This document shows positions 1-4,981 of a DNA stretch of 8,662 nucleotides, piece after piece (position 1 is the first letter of the stretch; each line of letters begins with the position of its first letter). The DNA is from Burkholderiales bacterium (GTDB taxonomy: Bacteria > Pseudomonadota > Gammaproteobacteria > Burkholderiales > SG8-41): the NCBI GenBank assembly GCA_005800795.1, contig SYEN01000104.1, forward strand, positions 1 to 8,662, read 5' to 3'. Made by a program: the position numbers and the translations under genes. The notes under the pieces were generated by a model that did no database searches, was not told where the DNA came from, and saw nothing but the letters and a program-made list of their open reading frames with translations.

Positions 1-169
1 GGGCCATGATAATTTCTTTCTGTGGCGAGACCTATGGGAGGGGCCTTCGGCGGCCTGGCAGGGGCCTGTTTAAAAAACCCCAAACCGAGAACCGCCTGGT
101 TCAACGCTCGGGGAAATTACAGAAAGGATGTTGCACTAACCTCTACTCTAATCGCATCTACAGTTTGCC
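1..169. other. Left-edge region without a convincing gene
   Basis: No recognisable gene lies here. One plus-strand frame is open from base 2 to a TAA at 71-73 and could be the last 23 codons of a gene that starts outside the window (it reads GHDNFFLWRDLWEG and onward), but I do not recognise it. Another frame could encode a 55-residue peptide from the ATG at 6, with arginine-rich, unfamiliar content and no Shine-Dalgarno sequence. The 8-mer AGGGGCCT occurs twice, at 39-46 and 60-67. An imperfect hairpin follows at 85-111. I see no tRNA or insertion-sequence end. Confidence 0.4.
85..111. other. Imperfect two-part hairpin
   Basis: CCGAG (85-89) can pair with CTCGG (107-111). Inside it AACC (90-93) pairs with GGTT (98-101) around a GCCT loop, leaving a 5-base bulge on the 3' side. 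It lies 12 bases after a stop codon at 71-73, so it could end transcription of an off-window gene. No T tract follows, however, so an intrinsic terminator is doubtful. It may be coincidence. Confidence 0.2.
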
Positions 170-201
170 TTGACTTTCAGGCATAATGCATCTACGATTT
201 G
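154..201. repeat. Direct repeat pair with inverted repeat: candidate BrnA operator
   Basis: GCATCTAC-AG-TTTG (154-167) recurs as GCATCTAC-GA-TTTG (188-201), matching at 12 of 14 positions with a 34-bp period, about three helical turns. Between the copies lies an inverted repeat, TGCCT (166-170) and AGGCA (179-183), spaced by 8 bases. The second direct copy covers the -10 element of the proposed brnTA promoter and the inverted repeat covers its -35. BrnA-type antitoxins are known to repress their own promoters, so an operator is the natural inference, but binding is not shown by the sequence. Confidence 0.45.
170..198 (+). promoter_or_regulatory. Sigma-70-type promoter of brnTA
   Basis: TTGACT at 170-175 (5 of 6 consensus bases) and TACGAT at 193-198 are separated by exactly 17 bases. 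The expected transcription start, about 7 bases beyond the -10, falls at or beside base 205, which is the GTG of the likely toxin start. The mRNA may therefore have essentially no leader. No competing promoter with comparable matches is visible upstream. Confidence 0.5.
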
Positions 202-204
202 TCA

Positions 205-477
205 GTGATTATCTTCGACGAAGCCAAGCGCAGGGCAAATCTTGCGAAGCACGGCATTGATCTCGCGAAGCTGTCGGATTTCTTTGATGGTAATTTGCTG
301 ACCCGCGAAGACGCGCGCGAATCCTATGAGGAATTGCGCTTTCAGAGCATCGGCTGGCACGAAGCGGAGTTGCTGTTCGTTGTCTGGACGCCGGGCGATG
401 ATGAATGGCCGCACATTATTTCGGCGCGAAAGGCGGAAAAACATGAACGCGAAGCGTGGACACGGTTCTGTAGATGA
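205..477 (+). CDS. brnT: BrnT family type II toxin (RelE-fold ribonuclease)
   Basis: A 90-residue protein of the BrnT toxin family. Members fold like RelE, cleave RNA and inhibit translation until bound by BrnA. Visible family features are the N-terminal FDEAKRRANLAKHGID block, the central LTREDARESYEELRFQSIG segment, a hydrophobic LLFVVWT strand, and the C-terminal IISARKAEKHEREAW stretch. The only possible starts after the in-frame stop at 184-186 are TTG at 199 and GTG at 205. GTG is preferred because TTG abuts the proposed -10 and so would lie upstream of the transcription start. Neither has a Shine-Dalgarno sequence, so leaderless translation is suggested. The frame runs 35 bp into brnA, which supplies the antitoxin. 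The gene appears intact. Family assignment is firm; catalytic activity is inferred. Confidence 0.88.
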   Translation: MIIFDEAKRRANLAKHGIDLAKLSDFFDGNLLTREDARESYEELRFQSIGWHEAELLFVVWTPGDDEWPHIISARKAEKHEREAWTRFCR

Positions 478-718
478 TGCGCCGGCCACCGCGCCGGACG
501 ATTGGAATGATGCTTTTGTCACCCGCTCGATGGACGAGTTGCGCAAAACGGTCGCCGCGCGCCGCACGCGCGGGCCAAACAAGCGCCAGACCAAGGAGCA
601 GGTAGCGGTTCGTTTCAGCCCGGAGGTGCTGGCTTATTTCCGCGCCACTGGAAGCGGCTGGCAAACGCGCATGGACGAGGCTTTACGCAAGTATGTCTCG
701 CGGCGTAAAACAGCGTAA
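443..718 (+). CDS. brnA: BrnA family antitoxin (ribbon-helix-helix DNA-binding)
   Basis: A 91-residue antitoxin partner of the preceding toxin. The C-terminal half (about residues 54-85) reads VAVRFSPEVLAYFRATG and then GSGWQTRMDEALRKYV, the hallmark of the BrnA/DUF4415 family, whose short beta strand and two helices form a dimeric ribbon-helix-helix DNA-binding domain. The N-terminal half, with WNDAFVTRSMDELRK, is the part that usually contacts and neutralises the toxin. The ATG at 443 was chosen because AGGCGG (431-436) sits 6 bases upstream and the family motif fits this length. A longer open frame reaching back to 326 lies inside brnT and is ignored. The start lies 35 bp inside brnT, typical of a co-translated pair. 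BrnA proteins generally autorepress the operon; the repeats at 154-201 are candidate sites. It ends 32 bp from the convergent ankyrin gene, with no obvious terminator between. Confidence 0.88.
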   Translation: MNAKRGHGSVDDAPATAPDDWNDAFVTRSMDELRKTVAARRTRGPNKRQTKEQVAVRFSPEVLAYFRATGSGWQTRMDEALRKYVSRRKTA

Positions 719-750
719 ATCCACTGTTTAGGAATGCCAAAGTACCAGCC

Positions 751-1389
751 CTACTCCTTAGCCCCCGCCTTAACCAATATCCGCGCAATTTCGTCATTCT
801 CACGCTGCTTGGCTGCCGCCAGCGCAGAATAACCATTGGGCGCCTTTAGGTTGATATTGGCGCCGTATTCCATCAACAGCAGCACAGACTGAGTTTGGCC
901 TTCCCGGGCGGCGAGCATAAGGGCGCTCAGGCCACTGGTATTGACGGCGTCGATTTTGGCGCCGCGCACCATCAAAAAGCGCATGACTTCAATGCGGTTC
1001 ATGGAGGCGGCGTACATCAGTGGCGTCCACCCGGCGTGGTCAATCTGGGCGCCTTCAGCGAGCAATAATTTGACCGCTTCGAGGTGGCCTTTGATCGCCG
1101 CCAGCATCAGTGCGGTTTCACCAAACTTGTTGAGCGCAGCCACTTTGGGCTTGGCGCCGAGCAGGGTTTTAAGGACATTAATATTGCCTTCTTTCGACGC
1201 CATCATCAGAAATGTGTCGCCGTCCCTGTTAACGGAATCCACGTCCAGCCCCTTTTTCAGCAGGCCGGCAACCGTTGAATTGTCGCCCTGCCCGATGGCG
1301 CGGATCATATCGTCGTAGACGGCCGCGCGGCTTGTGGCCGCCGAAAGCACGCATAGCATGGCGAAAAAATACTTTATAAATAACTTCAT
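751..1389 (-). CDS. Exported ankyrin-repeat protein
   Basis: A 212-residue protein with a classical N-terminal signal peptide: a basic start (MKLFIK), a hydrophobic core and a likely signal peptidase I cleavage after SRA or RAA near residue 22. The mature part is almost entirely ankyrin repeats, about five to six, at roughly residues 24-54, 55-87, 88-118, 119-150, 151-183 and 184-212. Canonical cores include GETALMLAAIKGHLEAVKLLL and GWTPLMYAA. Ankyrin repeats bind proteins and carry no enzyme activity, so a periplasmic binding or inhibitor role is inferred; the partner is unknown. It starts 13 bp after the tatD stop with only a weak AAG-type ribosome site, and is probably the last gene of the mltG-tmk-holB-tatD operon. 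Ankyrin genes next to tatD occur in betaproteobacteria. It converges on brnA. Confidence 0.85.
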   Translation of the reverse strand: MKLFIKYFFAMLCVLSAATSRAAVYDDMIRAIGQGDNSTVAGLLKKGLDVDSVNRDGDTFLMMASKEGNINVLKTLLGAKPKVAALNKFGETALMLAAIKGHLEAVKLLLAEGAQIDHAGWTPLMYAASMNRIEVMRFLMVRGAKIDAVNTSGLSALMLAAREGQTQSVLLLMEYGANINLKAPNGYSALAAAKQRENDEIARILVKAGAKE

Positions 1390-1402
1390 ATATATTACTT
1401 AA

Positions 1403-2161
1403 CTAATTGAATAATTTAATAAAATTATTTGATGTCTGTTGTGCGATCTGCTCAACTGTGCAGCCTCGCAACTTTGCGATTTCTTCGGCCACGTGCTTTA
1501 CAAATCCCGGCTCATTGGTCTTTCCGCGAAACGGCACCGGCGCCAAATAGGGTGAATCAGTCTCGATCAGCATGCGATCCAGTGGCACTTTTTGCGCCAC
1601 TTCCTTTAACGCTTTGGCACTCTTAAAGGTCACAATCCCCGAAAACGAGATGTAAAACCCCATGTCGAGCGCGGCTTCGGCGACTTCCCAGCTTTCGGTA
1701 AAACAATGCATCACCCCACCCGCCTCTCGTGCCCCCTCTTCCCGCATCACACGCAGAGTGTCGTCCGCGGCGGATCTTGTATGAATAATCAGGGGCTTAC
1801 GTGCCTGTCTGGCCGCTTGAATGTGGTGGCGAAAACGCTGCCGCTGCCATTCCAGATCGCCGGTCAGGCGGTAATAATCGAGTCCGGTTTCGCCAATCGC
1901 AACAATTTTAGGGTGCGCTGCCCATCGGACAAGCTCTTCCACCGTTGGTTCGGTGACATCCGGGTAATCCGGGTGTACGCCGACTGAGGCGTACAAATGC
2001 TCGTGCTCCTCAGCCAGCGCCAGAACATTGGGGAAATCCGCCATGTTCACGCTGACGCAAAGTGCCTGCGCCACCTGATTGTCGCGCATGCGCGCGAGCA
2101 CCTCGTCGAGTCGGCCAGCGAGCTCGGGAAAATCCAGGTGACAATGGGAATCGATGAACAT
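1403..2161 (-). CDS. tatD: TatD family metal-dependent hydrolase (3'-5' DNase)
   Basis: A 252-residue TIM-barrel amidohydrolase-like protein of the TatD/YcfH family. Family members are divalent-metal-dependent DNases acting on 3' ends and implicated in DNA repair and in degrading DNA from dying cells. Metal ligands are visible in order: H6 and H8 in IDSHCHLDF, E91 in AIGETGLDYY, H127 in IIHTRS, H152 in MHCFTES and D202 in ETDSPYLAP. Length is normal for the family. Being next to holB and tmk makes it the YcfH-type paralogue rather than the one from the Tat translocase operon, so the symbol tatD is family-level. It starts 12 bp after the holB stop with no strong Shine-Dalgarno sequence, suggesting translational coupling. 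The last codons (NNFIKLFN) are distinctly AT-rich compared with the rest of the gene. Confidence 0.93.
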   Translation of the reverse strand: MFIDSHCHLDFPELAGRLDEVLARMRDNQVAQALCVSVNMADFPNVLALAEEHEHLYASVGVHPDYPDVTEPTVEELVRWAAHPKIVAIGETGLDYYRLTGDLEWQRQRFRHHIQAARQARKPLIIHTRSAADDTLRVMREEGAREAGGVMHCFTESWEVAEAALDMGFYISFSGIVTFKSAKALKEVAQKVPLDRMLIETDSPYLAPVPFRGKTNEPGFVKHVAEEIAKLRGCTVEQIAQQTSNNFIKLFN

Positions 2162-2173
2162 TTCAGGCAGGGA

Positions 2174-3166
2174 TCAGGATTGTACCAGCTGGGAGTAACG
2201 CAGCAGCCAGTCTTCCAGCAGCAAACGCGGATTTAGCGGATGGTTTATAACTCGCTGAAAACGCACCAATTCGCGATGAAGTCGCATGATTTCCAGCGTT
2301 TTCACTCGTTTTGAGGCTGAAATCAGCGCTTCGGCGCAATCCGGATTGTAGCGTAGCTTGTGTCCGCTGCCGAGGCTGGCAAGGTCATACGTCCAGCGCT
2401 GCAACCAATTGATTATTTGGGGAATTGGCTGCGTCCCACAACGCTCTGCCAGCGCCAGCGCATCTAGGCTACGGCTGCACAGGCCGTCAATAAACTGGAG
2501 GCGCGCAGCCCAGTACGCAGGATTGTCCAGTTCGGCAGCCAATAACGGGGCGCCGCCCGCCTGTGCTAGCGCCAATTCCGGCTGGGAAACCCCTTTTTGT
2601 TTCAGCCAAGACAAGGCGTCCCCAGCCGACGGCGGCGGCAGCGCCACTTGCTGGCAGCGGCTGCGAATCGTCGCGGGCAGCAAATTCGGGCGGTCTGATA
2701 CCAGCAAGAACTGCACGCCCTGCGGCGGCTCTTCCAGACTTTTCAAGAGCGCATTAGCGGCATTGGTATTCATGGCCTCCGCCGGATGAACCATGACGAC
2801 TTTTGCCCCATTGCGGTGCGCACTAATATTGATAAAGTCAGCTAGAGAGCGTACCTGGGCAATTGAAATATCGCGCTTTTTCTTCTTGTCAGCGGGTTCG
2901 TCATCGTCGCCGGCTTCGGCAATTTCAGGCTGAAGCAGCCGGCAATCGGGATGACTTGAGGATTCAAACCAGCGGCACGCTTGACAGTTTCCGCAGGCCA
3001 TCAGCGCAGCAACTGGCTGCTCGCACAGCAGCCCTTTTGCCAGAGCTGCGGCAAAATCACGCTTGCCTATGCCCGCTGGTCCGCGCAGCAGCAAGGCATG
3101 CGGCAGCGCACCAGCGCGGTGCGCCAGTTGCTTAAACTGCGATTCATGCCATTTTAAAATAGTCAT
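2174..3166 (-). CDS. holB: DNA polymerase III subunit delta prime (clamp loader)
   Basis: A 330-residue AAA+ subunit of the replicative clamp loader, which with delta and the tau/gamma subunits opens and places the beta sliding clamp on DNA. Visible features are a Walker A-like loop GPAGIGKR (29-36), a zinc-binding set C48, C58, C61 and C64 within CEQPVAALMACGNCQAC, LLKSLEEPP (around 140-148), and the SRC motif at 169-171 that delta prime contributes to the neighbouring ATP site. A charged insert with a DDDE run and four lysines (about 84-99) follows the zinc module and looks like a flexible linker. The ATG overlaps the tmk stop (ATGA, 3163-3166), indicating coupled translation; no Shine-Dalgarno sequence is visible. 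No pilZ gene follows, as it does in pseudomonads and Neisseria; tatD begins 12 bp downstream. Confidence 0.93.
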   Translation of the reverse strand: MTILKWHESQFKQLAHRAGALPHALLLRGPAGIGKRDFAAALAKGLLCEQPVAALMACGNCQACRWFESSSHPDCRLLQPEIAEAGDDDEPADKKKKRDISIAQVRSLADFINISAHRNGAKVVMVHPAEAMNTNAANALLKSLEEPPQGVQFLLVSDRPNLLPATIRSRCQQVALPPPSAGDALSWLKQKGVSQPELALAQAGGAPLLAAELDNPAYWAARLQFIDGLCSRSLDALALAERCGTQPIPQIINWLQRWTYDLASLGSGHKLRYNPDCAEALISASKRVKTLEIMRLHRELVRFQRVINHPLNPRLLLEDWLLRYSQLVQS

Positions 3167-3786
3167 TTAAAACAATTACTTATAATTTTATTCTCTACTG
3201 ATTGTTTAACATGATCAAGGGCCACTGTGCCATCGATAATCTGCATGCGATGCGGCATTTCACGCGCCCGCCGAAAATAGCTTTCCCGCACCCGGTCAAA
3301 AAATGATCGTCCTTCCTGCTCGAAGCGATCCGGCTCGCGCGCAGCCTGTGTACGGGCTTTGCCGATTTCGGATGGCACGTCGAAATATAGTGTCAGATCG
3401 GGTTGCAGGCTGCCCTGCACCCAGCTTTCCAGCGCCACTATGCGCTCCCACGGCAAGCCGCTGCCGCCGGATTGATAGGCAAAGGTGGCATCGGTGAAGC
3501 GGTCGCAGACCACCCAATTGCCCGCGTCCAGCGCAGGCAGGATCACCTTGTCCAGGTGCTCACGCCGCGCAGCGAACATCAGCAGCGCCTCGGTTTCGGC
3601 GTGGAGTTTCTGGTTTTTGTCGAGCATCAGTTCGCGCAGCCGTTCCCCCAGCGCCGTGCCGCCAGGCTCGCGCGTGAGGCGCACGGTGACACCGCGCGCG
3701 GCCAGAAAATCGGGAATCCACGTCAGATGCGTGCTCTTGCCCGCGCCGTCCATGCCTTCCAGCGTGATGAATTTGCCGCGTGTCAC
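3163..3786 (-). CDS. tmk: Thymidylate kinase
   Basis: A 207-residue cytosolic P-loop kinase that phosphorylates dTMP to dTDP, the committed step to dTTP from both the de novo and salvage routes. The P-loop GMDGAGKST lies at residues 11-19. REPGGT (39-44) and DRFTDATFAYQ (95-105) are the standard TMP-binding motifs, and the lid carries EPDRFEQEGRSFF (about 151-163). Length is typical. The start is GTG, overlapping the mltG stop (GTGA, 3783-3786), so its translation is probably coupled to mltG. The C-terminal tail (ENKIISNCFK) is AT-rich and less conserved. It shares a 4-bp overlap with holB, consistent with one transcript. Confidence 0.95.
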   Translation of the reverse strand: MTRGKFITLEGMDGAGKSTHLTWIPDFLAARGVTVRLTREPGGTALGERLRELMLDKNQKLHAETEALLMFAARREHLDKVILPALDAGNWVVCDRFTDATFAYQSGGSGLPWERIVALESWVQGSLQPDLTLYFDVPSEIGKARTQAAREPDRFEQEGRSFFDRVRESYFRRAREMPHRMQIIDGTVALDHVKQSVENKIISNCFK

Positions 3787-4802
3787 TTTTTGCCAGATCT
3801 CAGATATTTATAGACGGCGGCGTTGTGTTCTTCCAGCGTGCGCGAAAACTGCGAACTGCCGTCACCGCGAGCCACAAAATACAGCATTTTACTGTCGGCG
3901 GGGTTAAGCGCCGCCTGAATCGCCGCCAGCCCTGGCATGGCAATTGGCGTTGGTGGCAGGCCGGCTCGGGTGTAGGTGTTCCACGGCGTGTCGGCCTGTA
4001 AATCGCGGCGGCGGATGACGCCGGTGTACTCATCACCTATACCGTAAATCACCGTGGGGTCGGTTTGCAGACGCATGTTAATCCGCAGCCGGTTGACGAA
4101 CACCGACGCCACCATGGCACGGTCGGCGGCTTTGCCGGTTTCTTTTTCGATGATCGAGGCCAGGATCAATGCTTCATACGGTGTCGCCAGCGGCAAATCG
4201 GCGGCACGCTTGTTCCATTGCGCGTTGAGATGATTTTGCATCAGCCGGTGCGCGCGTTTGAGCACAGCCAAATCACTGGACCCGCGCGAAAAATAAAATG
4301 TCTCCGGGAATATCCAGCCTTCCGGCTGCGCGTCCGGAATGCCCAGCGCGCGCGCGATGGCCTGTGAGGTCATGTCTTTCGTGTCGTGTTTGAGTGCTTC
4401 GTGAGTATCCAGCGCCAGACGAACTTGCTTGAACGACCAGCCATCGATAAACCGCACGGCAGATTGTGTGGCATCACCGCGCGTCATTTTTTGCAGCAGT
4501 TTCAGCGGCGTGGTCGGTGATTCAAATTCGTAGTTGCCCGACTTGATGTGCGTCGCATCGCCGCGCAAGCGGCCTGTGGCCTCGAAAAGCAGCGCGCTGC
4601 CGGGTGTAGTCATCACACCCATGGCAGCCAGATCACGCGCCACGCCGCGCAGGGTACTGCCACTTTTGAGATCATATGCCAGCGGCGCAGGGTTAAACGT
4701 AAGTTCTTGTTTTAAAAATAGAAATAGTATGCCGCTCGCCGCTGCCCCGATGACGGCCAGCAGCAGCAGCCCGCGCATCAGCCAACGCAGCGCACTACGC
4801 AC
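3783..4802 (-). CDS. mltG: Endolytic murein transglycosylase MltG (YceG family)
   Basis: A 339-residue inner-membrane enzyme with its catalytic domain in the periplasm. It cleaves nascent glycan strands internally to leave 1,6-anhydroMurNAc ends and is thought to terminate peptidoglycan elongation. One transmembrane helix spans about residues 9-31. A LysM-like region follows (about 35-95), then the YceG domain. The catalytic glutamate is E219 in ASIIEKETG, matching E218 of E. coli, and the VFVNRLRINMRLQTDPTVIYG block downstream is nearly invariant in the family. The start is GTG at 4802, with GCAGG about 8 bases upstream; an ATG at residue 9 lacks a ribosome site. It is the first gene of the minus-strand cluster, with neither pabC nor ygfZ upstream, as is seen in many relatives. 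It is divergent from the phosphatase gene. Confidence 0.94.
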   Translation of the reverse strand: MRSALRWLMRGLLLLAVIGAAASGILFLFLKQELTFNPAPLAYDLKSGSTLRGVARDLAAMGVMTTPGSALLFEATGRLRGDATHIKSGNYEFESPTTPLKLLQKMTRGDATQSAVRFIDGWSFKQVRLALDTHEALKHDTKDMTSQAIARALGIPDAQPEGWIFPETFYFSRGSSDLAVLKRAHRLMQNHLNAQWNKRAADLPLATPYEALILASIIEKETGKAADRAMVASVFVNRLRINMRLQTDPTVIYGIGDEYTGVIRRRDLQADTPWNTYTRAGLPPTPIAMPGLAAIQAALNPADSKMLYFVARGDGSSQFSRTLEEHNAAVYKYLRSGKK

Positions 4803-4891
4803 GGCGCGGCCTGCTGGTTTGATCCTTCAAGAAATTAGCGTTTGTCATGGCGTTGGCGATTATTACTTAATCCATCCACTCGCAGGCAGTC

Positions 4892-4925
4892 GTGTCATCA
4901 ATTTTTAACGCAGAGGACCAATACT
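4892..4925 (+). promoter_or_regulatory. Candidate Pho box and -10 upstream of phoX
   Basis: GTGTCAT (4892-4898), four bases, then TTTTAAC (4903-4909) form two 7-bp units with an 11-bp period, the geometry of PhoB-binding Pho boxes. The first unit is close to the CTGTCAT consensus; the second resembles the divergent half-site of E. coli phoE. AATACT (4920-4925) lies 10 bases after the box and could be a -10, with no good -35, as expected for a PhoB-activated promoter. The link to a phosphatase gene supports it, but the match is degenerate and based on a single site. Confidence 0.35.
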
Positions 4926-4953
4926 AACGGCTCGAATAACCATGGCAATCAAG

Positions 4954-4961
4954 CCCCCCCC
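4954..4961 (+). repeat. C8 homopolymer in the phoX leader
   Basis: Eight consecutive cytosines lie between the proposed -10 and the GAGGA ribosome site at 4968-4972. Such tracts are prone to slipped-strand length changes. Lying in the untranslated leader, a change would alter spacing or mRNA structure but not the reading frame. Confidence 0.6.
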
Positions 4962-4981
4962 AATCGCGAGGAATGTCAGCA

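Larger units (their letters stand above)
4803..4981. promoter_or_regulatory. Divergent intergenic region between mltG and the PhoX-like gene
   Basis: These 179 bp must hold the start signals for both directions. On the plus strand I see a candidate Pho box and -10, a C8 tract and a GAGGA ribosome site (separate entries). On the minus strand, toward mltG, TAATAAT (complement of 4859-4865) could serve as a -10, but no -35 stands at the right distance, so the operon promoter is not confidently located. No hairpin or riboswitch fold is apparent and no short gene stands out. Confidence 0.5.

Noticed and set aside
1..198. Possible integron attC site or mobile-element end next to brnTA
   Set aside because: No GTTRRRY/RYYYAAC core pair or matching terminal inverted repeats were found around the toxin-antitoxin pair.
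202..594. 130-codon minus-strand open frame opposite brnT/brnA
   Set aside because: It is the antisense shadow of the brnTA pair, which has clear family matches, and its translation has no recognisable domain.
719..750. Bidirectional terminator between the convergent brnA and ankyrin genes
   Set aside because: The 32 bp contain no stable inverted repeat with a T tract on either strand.
941..1318. 125-codon plus-strand frame opposite the ankyrin gene
   Set aside because: The minus-strand frame is a clear signal-peptide and ankyrin-repeat protein; the opposite frame is composition-driven.
2358..2789. 143-codon plus-strand frame opposite holB
   Set aside because: holB shows all its motifs on the minus strand; this frame is low-complexity and has no ribosome site.
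3403..3907. Two overlapping plus-strand frames opposite tmk and mltG
   Set aside because: Both are shadows of two conserved genes and span their junction without matching any family.
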